A stretch of DNA of 64,000 nucleotides from Pseudarthrobacter sp. ATCC 49987 (GTDB taxonomy: Bacteria > Actinomycetota > Actinomycetes > Actinomycetales > Micrococcaceae), in assembly GCF_009928425.1 (NCBI RefSeq), contig NZ_JAABNS010000001.1, positions 3,410,001-3,474,000 of the forward strand. The letters are read 5' to 3'. Numbering within the stretch: position 1 is the stretch's first letter; each line of letters starts with the position of its first letter. Below the pieces are notes generated by a model, which saw nothing but the letters and a program-made list of their open reading frames with translations, had not been told where the DNA came from and searched no databases. Position numbers and translations under genes: made by a program. Shown here piece by piece: positions 25,044 to 34,322 of the stretch.

Positions 25044-26441
25044 ATGACTTGGACCGGTTCCGGCCGAAAGACGACCGCGCTGTGCGCCGCCGTCGTGCTC
25101 CTGGGAACTCTGGCCCTTCCCGCGAACGCGGCCCCGCTCCCGCCGGCGTTCCAGGTCCCGACAGAACGAGTCCCGGCTGCGCCGGACGTTCCTTCTCCGG
25201 ACGAGATCGCCGCCGCAAAATCCAGTGAAAGCGCGACGGCGGCACAGGTCGCCACGATCGACAGGCTCCTGGCGGACGCCTCCGCGGCCCAGGACGCCAG
25301 CCTCGCCGCGTCGATGCAGGCCAACAACGCCTACGGCGAAGCGCTCGTGGAGCTCCAACTCCGGCGCGACGCCGCCGCAGTGGCCGCCGCCAGGGCCGCG
25401 GCAGCCGGGGCGGAGCAGCAGAAAACGCGCAAGCAGATCGGCCAGCTTGCCGGCGATCTTTACCGCAACGGCGGGCTGAATCCCGCCCTGAGCAGCTTTG
25501 TCAGCGGCAGCAGCAACGCCCTGCAACAGGCCGCCACCCTGGAGGCCGTCACAGCCGGCCGCACCCGGGCCTTCCAGTCGGCGGAAACCGCCGCAGTGGC
25601 CGCCGAGTCGCTGACGGCTGCCGCAGCCGACGCCAACCGGGCCGCCGACGAGGCCGCGCGGACGGCGGAGACGCGCAAGCTCGATGCCGAGCGTGCCAGC
25701 GATGCCCAGCGGACGGCTGTGTCCGAGGCCAGGGCGCAGCGGACCGTGCTGGTGGACCAGCTCGCGAACCTCAAGAACTCGACCGTCGCTCTGGAATCGG
25801 CCCGGGTGGACGCCCTGGACCGGCAGCGCCAGCAGGACCGGCTGGCCGCAGTGACGGCGGCGCCCGCCCAGGGCTCCGGTCAGGGTCCTGCCCCGGAGCC
25901 CACCGCCGGCAGCCCCGCTTCGGTAAACCAGAGCCCGCAGGCACCGGCCGCACCGGCTCCTGTGCCGCCAGCGGTACCCGCTGCCCCCGCCCCCAGCCCT
26001 CCCGCCCCTGCTCCGGCCCTGCCGGAGCCCGTTCCCGCGCCTGTTCTGCCGCCCGCGCCCTCCCCGGGCGGCTCCAACCAGACGGCAATCTCCGTGGCTC
26101 TCGGCAAGGTCGGCTCGCCCTACTTCTACCAGTACGGCGGTACGGGGGCCTATGGCTTCGACTGCTCCGGCCTGGTGCAAAACGCCTTCGCCGCGGCCGG
26201 AAAATTCCTGCCCCGCACCGCATCCCAACAGTTCGCCCAGGCCCCCGTGCATGTTCCGCTCGCCCAGGCCCAGCCCGGGGACCTGCTGGTCTGGGGCTCG
26301 GCACCGGGTTTCTACCACGTGGCGATCTACCTCGGCGGCAGCCGCGTGGTCCAGGCGCTGAACGAGGACGCCGGGGTCACCGTGACGGACCTTGCCTCCA
26401 TGTCCGGCATGCAGCTTCACCCCGTCGCCGCGCGGTACTGA
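25044..26441 (+). CDS. Secreted NlpC/P60 peptidoglycan endopeptidase (RipA-like)
   Basis: A 465-residue secreted protein. The start is the ATG at 25044 (after GCGAGG), giving a clean signal peptide ending LPANAA near residue 30; a longer frame would bury it. Residues about 60-285 are an Ala-rich coiled coil, then a 60-residue Pro/Ala linker. A C-terminal NlpC/P60 domain has catalytic Cys374 (YGFDCSGLV) and His425 (FYHVAIYLG). It cleaves the stem peptide (gamma-D-Glu-diaminoacid) and the layout matches RipA-type division hydrolases. Monocistronic; an AT-rich promoter region precedes it (24890-24930). Confidence 0.93.
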   Translation: MTWTGSGRKTTALCAAVVLLGTLALPANAAPLPPAFQVPTERVPAAPDVPSPDEIAAAKSSESATAAQVATIDRLLADASAAQDASLAASMQANNAYGEALVELQLRRDAAAVAAARAAAAGAEQQKTRKQIGQLAGDLYRNGGLNPALSSFVSGSSNALQQAATLEAVTAGRTRAFQSAETAAVAAESLTAAAADANRAADEAARTAETRKLDAERASDAQRTAVSEARAQRTVLVDQLANLKNSTVALESARVDALDRQRQQDRLAAVTAAPAQGSGQGPAPEPTAGSPASVNQSPQAPAAPAPVPPAVPAAPAPSPPAPAPALPEPVPAPVLPPAPSPGGSNQTAISVALGKVGSPYFYQYGGTGAYGFDCSGLVQNAFAAAGKFLPRTASQQFAQAPVHVPLAQAQPGDLLVWGSAPGFYHVAIYLGGSRVVQALNEDAGVTVTDLASMSGMQLHPVAARY

Positions 26442-26492
26442 GCCTGGGCAGCCCCCACCGTCGCCGGATGTCGGGATGGCCGCATACCGTGA

Positions 26493-27362
26493 CTAGGAAA
26501 GCACGTCTTTGGTGATGAACCTGCCGTAGGCGAGCGCGCCGAAAACGGCGACGTAGCCGCCCTGCAACAGCAAGTTTGTGAGGAAGGAATCCCAGGCGAC
26601 AGGCTGGCGCAGCAGGTCCGCGAAGTCGAGCCAGTAGTGGCTGAACAGCCACGGGTGCAGCCATTCCAGCTGCGGCAGCGCGTCCAGGACCTGCGAGACC
26701 ACTGAGAGCACCACCGTGGACGCCATTGCACCCACGGGCACGTCCGTGAGCGTTGACATAAAGAGTCCGATCGCCGACAGGCCCATCAGCGAGACGGCAA
26801 GATAGGCGGCAATCAGCAGCAGCCGCAGCAGTGCCTCGGCCGGTTCGATCGAGTCCCCGGAAAGCAGCGAAACAGGCCCCACCGGGAAGAGCGACGCACC
26901 GATCGCGGCGCCGACCAGTGCCACCACCAGCGGCGCCGCGACGGCGAAGGCCACCGCCCCGGCGTACTTCACGAGCAGCAGCCGGACCCGGCCTGCGGGC
27001 GCTACCAGCAGGTACCGCAGGGTTCCGAGCCCGGCCTCACCCGCCACGGTATCCCCCGCCACCACCCCGACGGTCAGCGGCAGGAACAGCGGCACCGATA
27101 CGAGCATGGCGGTCACCCCGACGAACAGGCCGTTTTGGGAAATCCGGTCCAGGAACGCCGGCCCCCGGCCCGCCGGCACCGCGGCGGACACCCGGACCGC
27201 CACGGCAATCAGGATGGGAATGGCCGCCAGCGCACACAGCATGGCCCAGGTACGGCGGCGGCGGAAGAGCACCCCGAGTTCGGACGCGAGCAGGCCGCGG
27301 CCCCATGTGCCTCGCCGGGTCGTCGTCGCGGCGGCGCCGGATTCCTTACTGGACAACGTCAA
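26493..27362 (-). CDS. ABC exporter permease
   Basis: A 289-residue membrane protein with six hydrophobic segments and the ABC-2 pattern (TMLVSVPLFLPLTVGVVAGD, GLGTLRYLLVAPAGRVRLLL). The start is a TTG that overlaps the upstream ATPase gene by 17 bp; another TTG two codons later is as likely. With that ATPase it forms a two-gene exporter of unknown cargo. This NosY/CcmB-like permease group often removes drugs or helps membrane protein maturation. Confidence 0.85.
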   Translation of the reverse strand: MTLSSKESGAAATTTRRGTWGRGLLASELGVLFRRRRTWAMLCALAAIPILIAVAVRVSAAVPAGRGPAFLDRISQNGLFVGVTAMLVSVPLFLPLTVGVVAGDTVAGEAGLGTLRYLLVAPAGRVRLLLVKYAGAVAFAVAAPLVVALVGAAIGASLFPVGPVSLLSGDSIEPAEALLRLLLIAAYLAVSLMGLSAIGLFMSTLTDVPVGAMASTVVLSVVSQVLDALPQLEWLHPWLFSHYWLDFADLLRQPVAWDSFLTNLLLQGGYVAVFGALAYGRFITKDVLS

Positions 27363-28389
27363 AACCCTCCCCCGTCAGCGCCACGAAGCGTTCCTCCAGG
27401 CTGACCTGTTCGGTGGCGAAGCCCCGGACCCGGACCCCGGCCGCCACCAGGGCGGCCACCACCGCCTCCGGCGCCACAGCCCCGTTGCCCGCCCCGGCGG
27501 GAAGCGGCGCGTAGAGCACGTCGCCTGCTCCGCCGAAGGGTGCGCCGCTGGAACCTGTGCTGCCGGAGCCGGCACGGGCGGGCGCCCCGGCGTCGGTCGG
27601 GACGTCCACGGCCGGGCTCAGGCCCAGCCGGGCGAGCACCTCGGCCGCGGCCCCGGCGTCGGGCGTCAGGACCCGGATTCTCGTCTGCCCGTCCTGGCGC
27701 AGTTCCGCGAGGGTCCCCTGCGCCACCAGCCGGCCCGCACTCATGATGGCCGCGTGGGTGCAGATCTGTTCCACTTCGGCTAGCAGGTGGCTGGAGACAA
27801 ACACGGTGGCGCCGTCGGCAGCGAGCGAGCGCACCAGGCTGCGGACCTCACGGGTGCCCTGTGGATCCAGCCCGTTGGTGGGTTCGTCCAGGATCAGGAG
27901 TTCGCGGGGTGCCAGCAGGGCATTGGCGATGCCGAGCCGCTGCTTCATGCCCAAGGAATATGCCCGGACCTTTTTGTCCGCGGCGTGCGTCAGCCCCACC
28001 CGCTCGAGCGCCAGCTGGACGCGGGCTTTCCTGGTGGCGGCGGGGACATGCGGATCGGCGGCGTCGAAGCGGTGCAGGTTGGCCGCGCCGGAGAGGAACG
28101 GGTAGAACGCGGGCCCTTCCACCAGGGCGCCCACGCGGGGCAGCACGCCGTGCAGCTGCGCCGGCATCTCCTGGCCGAGCAGCCGGACGGAGCCGGACGT
28201 GGCCGCGGCGAGCCCAAGCATCAGCCGGATCGTGGTGGTCTTGCCCGAGCCATTGGGACCCAGGAAGCCGAAGACCGAGCCCCTGGGCACGGCAAGGTCG
28301 ACGCCGTCGACGGCCAGTTGGTGGCCGAAGCGCTTGCTGAGGCCGGTGGTCTCGATGCTCAGTTCTGTCGCCGGCGCGGCGGCGGTCAC
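27346..28389 (-). CDS. ABC transporter ATPase
   Basis: A 347-residue ATPase with Walker A GPNGSGKTT (about 44-52), signature YSLGMKQRLGIANALL near 143, and Walker B LLILDEPTNGLDPQG with the switch His later (VFVSSHLL). A long extension past residue 235 holds a Gly/Ser/Ala-rich insert (about 275-300) unusual for the family. GTG start. It drives the permease encoded downstream with a 17-bp overlap. Regulated together with the LolA-like gene upstream, 27 bp away, perhaps. Confidence 0.93.
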   Translation of the reverse strand: MTAAAPATELSIETTGLSKRFGHQLAVDGVDLAVPRGSVFGFLGPNGSGKTTTIRLMLGLAAATSGSVRLLGQEMPAQLHGVLPRVGALVEGPAFYPFLSGAANLHRFDAADPHVPAATRKARVQLALERVGLTHAADKKVRAYSLGMKQRLGIANALLAPRELLILDEPTNGLDPQGTREVRSLVRSLAADGATVFVSSHLLAEVEQICTHAAIMSAGRLVAQGTLAELRQDGQTRIRVLTPDAGAAAEVLARLGLSPAVDVPTDAGAPARAGSGSTGSSGAPFGGAGDVLYAPLPAGAGNGAVAPEAVVAALVAAGVRVRGFATEQVSLEERFVALTGEGFDVVQ

Positions 28390-28416
28390 GCGTTGGTCAC
28401 CGGGGGGTTCACCGGA

Positions 28417-29571
28417 CTATTTACCGAGCGCGGCGGCGGCCTGCAGCCGCTCCAGCGGGACGGAACCGGCAAAGATCCGTCCGTCGTCGAGGATCAGCAC
28501 ATTCACGAGCGACGTCGACACGAGGCGTCCGCCCGGGACGGCGACGGCAGCCTGCTCCAGCAGCGCGCCGGCGCCGGACCGGGATCCGTCGGGGAGCGGG
28601 GCCCCTGGCTGCAGCGGGTTGGCCGTCGCGGGGTCAGGTGTTCCGGTCCGGGCCGGCATTGCCAGTGCTCCCGCCGGGAATTCAAGCACCGATTCCCAGC
28701 CTGTACCCGTGACGGTGGGCTTCTTTTCAGCCTTCGCCTTGGCGGTATCCGACGGCGGCTTGGCGGCGTCGGCCTTGTGGTCCGGCGGCGGAATTTCCTT
28801 GACGGTGGCCCCGGCCGGCGGGGTGAAGTTGAAGATGGCGGAATCCGGGGCCTCAAGCGTGAGGTTCGTGAACGCGACGCTGAAGGCCGGCTCGGACTGT
28901 CCCCGCGCTTTCAGGTCGACGCCGAGCGGGAGTCCGGTTTCGCCGTCGACCGCGATGGCGATGGAGTTCACCAGGGTGACGTCGGATTTGGGGGTCAGGA
29001 TGAGGTTGTAGGCTGCCCGTCCGGCGACCTGGACATCAGGGCCGACGGTCACGTCCGTGCCCGCATCGACTTTGGCGAGCAGCTTGCCGGCCAGGTCCTC
29101 GGGGGTCGCCACGCCTCCGGGGCGCGCCGCGTGGCGGCTGGCGGCATCGGCGGGAAGCTGGGCATGGGCGGCCGTGTTGTCCTTGGAGTTGTAGAACCAC
29201 AGCTCGTTGCCGTGCCGGACCGCGTCCCGCTCCGCCATCCGGTCCATGACCTGGACCCGGGCATTTGCGGGCCCGTCAAGGTAGACGCGGGCGGTGTGGG
29301 GTCCTGTCAGCAGTTCCAGCCAGGCCGTTTCCGGTGATCCCGCGCCGGGCCCAGACGTCGGAAGTTCCGGCAGGCCGATCGCGGAGCTCTGTTCCAGGGT
29401 CCCGGACAGGGATTTTTCGCCGTGCTGGGCGATGAGGAGCAGCACCTCCTGCGGGGTCTTCTCCGGCAGCGGGTCTCCGGCATTTGCGGGCAGGGATCCG
29501 GACAGGACGCCGGCCGCGATCACGGCAGGCACAGCAACAGCGGGCATCCAACGCAGCCATTTGCGCGTCAT
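28417..29571 (-). CDS. Secreted LolA/RseB-like lipid-binding protein
   Basis: A 384-residue exported protein. The signal peptide (WLRWMPAVAVPAVIAAGVLS...ANAG, about 1-32) is followed by a beta-rich domain with LolA/outer-membrane-lipoprotein-sorting-like segments (TAWLELLTGPHTARVYLDGP, ELWFYNSKDNTAAHAQLP, PLGVDLKARGQSEPAFSVAF). The C-terminal 120 residues have a low-complexity insert (PDHKADAAKPPSDTAKAKAE) and a final beta part. Such proteins in Gram-positives bind lipids or regulate anti-sigma factors. It is 27 bp upstream of the ABC ATPase, so an export/processing partnership is possible but not shown. Confidence 0.75.
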   Translation of the reverse strand: MTRKWLRWMPAVAVPAVIAAGVLSGSLPANAGDPLPEKTPQEVLLLIAQHGEKSLSGTLEQSSAIGLPELPTSGPGAGSPETAWLELLTGPHTARVYLDGPANARVQVMDRMAERDAVRHGNELWFYNSKDNTAAHAQLPADAASRHAARPGGVATPEDLAGKLLAKVDAGTDVTVGPDVQVAGRAAYNLILTPKSDVTLVNSIAIAVDGETGLPLGVDLKARGQSEPAFSVAFTNLTLEAPDSAIFNFTPPAGATVKEIPPPDHKADAAKPPSDTAKAKAEKKPTVTGTGWESVLEFPAGALAMPARTGTPDPATANPLQPGAPLPDGSRSGAGALLEQAAVAVPGGRLVSTSLVNVLILDDGRIFAGSVPLERLQAAAALGK

Positions 29572-29694
29572 TGCGACCGCGCTCCAACCTTGCAGCTCAT
29601 GATTTAACAGTACGCCCGGGAATGGCCCGTTTCACCCTTTCCCCGGCAGATTGATCCCGGGGCCGACGCCGTTGGTCCAGGCCCGGCGCCGCGG

Positions 29695-30432
29695 TCAGGT
29701 GAGCACATTCAGCGTCAGCTCGACCGCCCCGAGGAGGAGTGCCAGGACCGAGGTCCCGAGCCCGGCGACGAGCAACAGCCCCGGGTGCGCCAGGCCGACG
29801 ACGACCCGCCTGAGCCGCGGCCGCCCCCGCAGGAATTTCTTGGGCAGCAGGGGCGACGCGGGGTCCTGTCTCCAGCCGCGGAGGCGCCGCAGGAACCACG
29901 CGCAGCGGATGATGAAAGCCAGCCAGAGCACGGACACCACAAGGGGCACCGCGGCCAGCAGGAGGTGGAACCCCATGGCTGTGACCTCCCGCTCGGAAGC
30001 GCCGACGAGGGACTGGATGGTGGTGGAAATCGACGCGCTCATGACCACGGAGACACCCCACACGAGGAACGCCGCCGTGAGGGCGAGGAAGCGGACGAAG
30101 AAGTGCCCCAGCACGGAGTCCTTCCGCCGCTTCAGATGCCGTCTGGGAGTGGCCTGCAGCAATGCCACGGTGGCCAGGAGGGTCGGCAGTGCGGCCATCC
30201 CGACCATCACGTACCAGGCCCAGCCCGCGAAGTCGAAGGCGTCGTCCGCGACGATCAGGGCCGCCCAGAATCCGGTCCAGGCCCAGCCGGCGGTGAGCGG
30301 GCGGCGGACCAGCCAGCCGGGAAGCCAGGGATCGTCGACGCCGGGCTTCGGCACCTGTTGCCCTGCCGGCTGGTCGGGCCCGGTCCCGGCGTCGTCCGCC
30401 ACCGGCCGCGGGGCACCCTGCACGTCGCTCAT
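29695..30432 (-). CDS. Multispan membrane protein, unknown function
   Basis: A 245-residue protein with five to six hydrophobic segments after a 35-residue polar N-terminus (DDAGTGPDQPAGQQVPKPGV). Segments include WAWTGFWAALIVADDAFDFA and LLLAAVPLVVSVLWLAFII. No motif is recognised. It ends before the LolA-like gene with a 123-bp gap and begins 13 bp after the PEP enzyme, so the two may be one transcript. Confidence 0.65.
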   Translation of the reverse strand: MSDVQGAPRPVADDAGTGPDQPAGQQVPKPGVDDPWLPGWLVRRPLTAGWAWTGFWAALIVADDAFDFAGWAWYVMVGMAALPTLLATVALLQATPRRHLKRRKDSVLGHFFVRFLALTAAFLVWGVSVVMSASISTTIQSLVGASEREVTAMGFHLLLAAVPLVVSVLWLAFIIRCAWFLRRLRGWRQDPASPLLPKKFLRGRPRLRRVVVGLAHPGLLLVAGLGTSVLALLLGAVELTLNVLT

Positions 30433-30445
30433 GATGCCACTTTAG

Positions 30446-33223
30446 CTAGGCGTCCTCGGGGGCGGCGCCCGGCGCGACGGTGCCTGCGGCGCCGTCGACC
30501 GTGATGCGGTCCCCGGTGACGATCAGCGAGGTGGCGTCCGGGACCCCGACCACTGCGGGAATCCCGTACTCCCGTGCGACCACCGCGCCGTGCGAGTTGG
30601 GGCCGCCCATTTCCATCACCAGTCCGCCGGCGGTCAGGAACAGCGGCGTCCAGCCCGGGTCCGTGGAGGGAGCCACGAGGATCTCTCCGGGCTCCAGGTG
30701 CGCCCCCTGTGGCTCCAGGATGACGCGGGCGGCGGCGGTGACGGTGCCGGCCGATGCCGGGGTTCCCGTCAGGACTCCCGGGGTTCCGGCATCCGTCCCG
30801 GCAGCACCGGCCTGCACCGCTTCCGGTTCCGTCCCGTCCGAGAGTAGCACCCGCGGGATGTGCCGGCGGCCCAGTTCCTGGGCGTAGGCTTCGCGGCGCT
30901 GCGCCACGACGGTGTGCAGCGCTGTCCCCGAGAGGCCGTCGCGGACCTCGACCAGGTCCAGGAAGAAGACGTCGTCCGCTTCCGTGATGCGGCCGGCCGC
31001 GGCCAGGTCCGTCCCGATGGCCTGGAGTTGCCCGCGCACCGCGGCGAGGGCCTCGACGATGTGGTATTTCGGCAGTTCCCGCAGCCCGGCGAACATCCTG
31101 GTGCGTTTCAGTGCCGCCCGCACCAGCGCACCACGCAGCCTGCTCCGCTCCGCCGCGGCGGCGGACAGCCGCTCCACCTGTGACTCGGCGTCCCGCGCCG
31201 CCTTGCTGAACTGCCGGTCCGGAGCCTGGCCGGGATCGTCCAGGCGCAGGTAGTTGGCCAGGACCCCGAAGATATGGGCCGGGTCGTCGGACCAGCGGGG
31301 CATTCCCACGTCTATTTCAGCCACTGCCCGGTGCCCGTAATGGCCCAGGAAACCGGCGAGGCCGGACTGCACGACGGCGGGCAGCCCGCGGGCCCGGTAG
31401 CGGCGGACGAGTTCGGGCACCCCTGCGTCATCGAACACAGCGCTGTCGAACGCCGCGCCGTCGAATACAGCGCCATCGAATACCGCTGCGGACTCGGCGT
31501 CGGCCCGGATGGCTGCAGCGAGCTGCCAGAGTGCCAGGTCCATTTCGGTGGTGACGTTGTTGGGAAGTCCCCGCAGGACCGGCTGCAGCGAACCCGGGCC
31601 GGCAACGGGTCCCAGCAGCCTGCCGGCGGCTGCCAGCAGGGCAAAGCCCAGGGCCGGCAGCGGCAGGATGTTGGGCACCACCGGGAAGAGCTCCTGGCCC
31701 AGGATGCGCTCCACGTGGTCCAGACGCTGCACCGCGGTGGACCCAGCCGGGAGCACCAGGGCGGCCCGGAAGCGTTCGCCGAAGCGGTCCGCCCGGCGCA
31801 GCGCGGCCTCCGGCCGGAGCAGGGCGCGGAGCAGCGACTCCGGGACCCTGGCCCGGGCCGCCACAGGGCCAACGTGCCGCAGCACCCGCCACGGGGACCG
31901 GCTGGTGACGGAAAACCGGGGGTCATCGAACAGGCCGCGCAGCACGGCCGCGGAGCGGGCTTCCATCACGTCGAACACGCGCGGCACGATGGCCAGTCCA
32001 ATGGCGCTGCGCAGCACCGGGGTCAGGTCGAAGAAGAGGCGCTGGCCGGCCTGGACATACGGCGGCGGCCCGTCGTGGGGTGCCGGGACCTCGAAATGCG
32101 CCGCGCGGGCCACGGACGAGGCAATCAGCCGGAAGGCCGCCAGCCCCATCGGCGTCAGCGGGCGCGTCAGGCCCTGGGCCAGGCTGAAACACAGGTAGAC
32201 GCGGGTCCCGGCCAGGACCCGCTGCCGCTCCGGCAACGGGTAGAGGGTGCTGATGGGCCGCGACTGCGTCAGCCAGGCGGCTCCGCCGCCGTCGATGGCC
32301 CATTCGAGGTCCTGCGGCGCGCCGAAGTGCACTGCGGCGCGGCGGCCAAGGAGTTCCAGCGCCAGGAGCTGGGCATCGTCCAGACAGGGCTGCGACCCGG
32401 CGCCGGGCTGGTCGATCCGTTCGGTTCCCCCGCCCGGCAGCGGCCTGATCGCCAGCCTTTTGCTCCCGATCCGGCGCTCGAGGATTCTTCGGGTGGCGCT
32501 GTCGACGACGAAGTGGTCCGGGTTGACGGCCCCGGAGACCACGGCTTCGCCGAGCCCGGGGCTGGCATCGATGACCGCCTCCCGCCGTCGTCCGGTGACC
32601 GGATTGGCGGTGAACAGGACTCCGGCCACGGCTGCGTCGACCATTCGCTGGACCACCACGGCGAGCGACACCGTTGAGGGGCCGATCCCGTGGGTGGCGC
32701 GGTAGCTCACGGCACGGTCCGTCCAGAGCGAGGCCCAGCACTGCCGGACCGCCGCCAGGACTGACTCCACGCCCACGACGTTCAGGAAGGTATCCTGCTG
32801 GCCGGCGAAACTGGCGAACGGCAAATCCTCGGCAGTCGCGGATGAGCGGACCGCCACTGGGACGTCAGTTCCCAGCGCCGTATAGGAGTCACGGACAGCC
32901 GTGGCGATGTCAGCGGGCACGTCCGCGGCCAGGACCGCGCGGCGGGCGGCGGCGGCCAGCCCGGCCAGCCGCGGCAGGTCATCCGGGGCGGTCGCGGCCA
33001 AGTCAGCGTGGACAAGGTCGAGGCCGACACCCGACGTGGCGCGCCGGTAGGCACGGGTGGTCAGGCAGAAACCGGCCGGAACCGGCAGCCCTGCGCGGAT
33101 CAGTTCACCGAGGTTGGCCGCTTTGCCGCCGACGTCGGGAAGCAGTTCTGTGCCGGCCAGCTCCAGTGCGAGCACCAGCCCCGGTTCCCTCCGCGGCCTG
33201 CCTGTGCCTGGTCGGCGCCCCAT
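30446..33223 (-). CDS. PEP-utilising enzyme, rifampicin phosphotransferase/PEP synthase-like
   Basis: A 925-residue three-part protein. Residues 1-330 are an ATP-grasp domain (GGKAANLGELIRAGLPVPAG, AVRSSATAEDLPFASFAGQQ, LEWAIDGG). The middle 400-700 region resembles the rifampicin-binding helical domain (LPNNVTTEMDLALWQL, GHYGHRAVAEIDVGMPRWSD). The C-terminal swivelling domain carries the phospho-accepting His878 in GGPNSHGAVVAREYGIPAVVG. This order matches rifampicin phosphotransferase (RPH) more closely than classical PEP synthase, which has a C-terminal TIM barrel absent here. A middle 4x5-residue tandem repeat (AVFDG type) lies near residue 578-597. It follows a tandem-Usp gene by 61 bp, suggesting stress control. 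Resistance function not proven. Confidence 0.8.
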   Translation of the reverse strand: MGRRPGTGRPRREPGLVLALELAGTELLPDVGGKAANLGELIRAGLPVPAGFCLTTRAYRRATSGVGLDLVHADLAATAPDDLPRLAGLAAAARRAVLAADVPADIATAVRDSYTALGTDVPVAVRSSATAEDLPFASFAGQQDTFLNVVGVESVLAAVRQCWASLWTDRAVSYRATHGIGPSTVSLAVVVQRMVDAAVAGVLFTANPVTGRRREAVIDASPGLGEAVVSGAVNPDHFVVDSATRRILERRIGSKRLAIRPLPGGGTERIDQPGAGSQPCLDDAQLLALELLGRRAAVHFGAPQDLEWAIDGGGAAWLTQSRPISTLYPLPERQRVLAGTRVYLCFSLAQGLTRPLTPMGLAAFRLIASSVARAAHFEVPAPHDGPPPYVQAGQRLFFDLTPVLRSAIGLAIVPRVFDVMEARSAAVLRGLFDDPRFSVTSRSPWRVLRHVGPVAARARVPESLLRALLRPEAALRRADRFGERFRAALVLPAGSTAVQRLDHVERILGQELFPVVPNILPLPALGFALLAAAGRLLGPVAGPGSLQPVLRGLPNNVTTEMDLALWQLAAAIRADAESAAVFDGAVFDGAAFDSAVFDDAGVPELVRRYRARGLPAVVQSGLAGFLGHYGHRAVAEIDVGMPRWSDDPAHIFGVLANYLRLDDPGQAPDRQFSKAARDAESQVERLSAAAAERSRLRGALVRAALKRTRMFAGLRELPKYHIVEALAAVRGQLQAIGTDLAAAGRITEADDVFFLDLVEVRDGLSGTALHTVVAQRREAYAQELGRRHIPRVLLSDGTEPEAVQAGAAGTDAGTPGVLTGTPASAGTVTAAARVILEPQGAHLEPGEILVAPSTDPGWTPLFLTAGGLVMEMGGPNSHGAVVAREYGIPAVVGVPDATSLIVTGDRITVDGAAGTVAPGAAPEDA
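31431..31490. repeat. 15-bp tandem repeat (x4) inside the PEP-enzyme gene
   Basis: Four 15-bp units begin TCGAAC/TCGAAT at 31431, 31446, 31461 and 31476. They encode the degenerate pentapeptides seen as AVFDG-AVFDG-AAFDS-AVFDD. In-frame unit length means copy number could change without breaking the gene. Confidence 0.8.
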
Positions 33224-33249
33224 CTGTCGACCCTCCCCTCAGGTTTGCA

Positions 33250-33281
33250 GTCCCGGGACCGGCCCCGGGCCCGCCCGGGAC
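33250..33281. promoter_or_regulatory. GC-rich hairpin between Usp and PEP-enzyme genes
   Basis: GTCCCGGG (33250-33257) and CCCGGGAC (33274-33281) form an 8-bp stem with internal GGCCCGGGCC-like pairing. It lies between the Usp stop and the PEP-enzyme start on the transcript. No T-run; it could modulate expression of the second gene or be processed. Confidence 0.4.
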
Positions 33282-33284
33282 CCG

Positions 33285-34322
33285 CTACGAGTCCCCGAGA
33301 ATGGGTCCGAAGTTCACCCGGTCAGCCAGCCGGGGATCATCCCGGTCCGGGACCACCATGACGGGGCCCTTGGCGTGATGCAGGATCCCGTCGGAGGTGG
33401 ACCCGAGCAGCATCCCGGCGAAGCCGCCGCGGCCACGGGTGCCAACGACCACCAGTTCCACATGCCGACTGGCCTCGACGAGGATGTCCACAGGCGAGCC
33501 ATCCACGAGCTGGGTCTCCACGGTGAGGTGCGGAAAGTGGCTCCTGATCCAGGCGGTGCCGGCGTCGAGCTGGGTCCTGATGTCGGCGAAGAGCGCTTCG
33601 CGGTCCATCGGCGCGGGCACCCAGGCCAGTGAGCCGTTGTACTGCGGGACGGCGCAAACCACACGCAGCGGCGCGGAGAGCCTTTCGGCCTGCGCCGCCG
33701 CTTCCAGTACCGCCACGCGGGCCTGTTCGGAGCCGTCGACGCCCACCACCACTACGTTTTCGACCGGGACGCGGCCGGACTTCGCCCGCTCCGCGAGGAC
33801 ATGCTTGTCGTCGGTGGTTTCGCCCAGGCGGTCGGCGCAGATCAGGGGCACGGTGACGGTGGGGCACTTGGCGTGCGCGGGGAGGGCGCTGCTGACGGAG
33901 CCGAGCAGCCGGCCGACGAAGCCGCCCCGGCCCCGGGTGCCGAAGACGAGCAGCTCGGCGGTTTCGGACATTTCCAGCAGGACGCCGGAGGCATCGCCGT
34001 TTTCGACGGAGGCGTCGACGTCGATCACGTACCCGGCGACCTTGTTCACGGCCTGCTTCAGGATGGCCTCCGCGCCCTCGCGGATCACCGAATCGTCGAC
34101 AGTGGCGTAACCGCCGTCGAGTCCTGACGCGGCGAAGATCGGAACGGAGTAGGCGGTGACTATGTGCAAGGGTCGGTTGCGGCGCTCGGCTTCGCGGGCG
34201 GCCCACACCAGGGCGCACTTGCTGTGGTCGGAGCCGTCGACGCCGACCACGATGCCTCGGGGAGCCGCGGACCCGCCGGCGGATTCCCCTGCCGGATCCG
34301 GATGCACCTGTTCTCGGCCCAT
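33285..34322 (-). CDS. Tandem universal stress protein
   Basis: A 345-residue protein made of two Usp domains (about 25-175 and 185-340). Each has the ATP-binding loop: GTRGRGGFVGRLLGSVSSAL near 135-155 and GTRGRGGFAGMLLGSTSDGI near 297-317. Each starts with a VVGVDGS motif. Usp proteins with this loop bind ATP and are induced in starvation, low oxygen and other stress. The gene is followed by the PEP enzyme on the same strand, hinting at a stress-responsive pair. Confidence 0.93.
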   Translation of the reverse strand: MGREQVHPDPAGESAGGSAAPRGIVVGVDGSDHSKCALVWAAREAERRNRPLHIVTAYSVPIFAASGLDGGYATVDDSVIREGAEAILKQAVNKVAGYVIDVDASVENGDASGVLLEMSETAELLVFGTRGRGGFVGRLLGSVSSALPAHAKCPTVTVPLICADRLGETTDDKHVLAERAKSGRVPVENVVVVGVDGSEQARVAVLEAAAQAERLSAPLRVVCAVPQYNGSLAWVPAPMDREALFADIRTQLDAGTAWIRSHFPHLTVETQLVDGSPVDILVEASRHVELVVVGTRGRGGFAGMLLGSTSDGILHHAKGPVMVVPDRDDPRLADRVNFGPILGDS

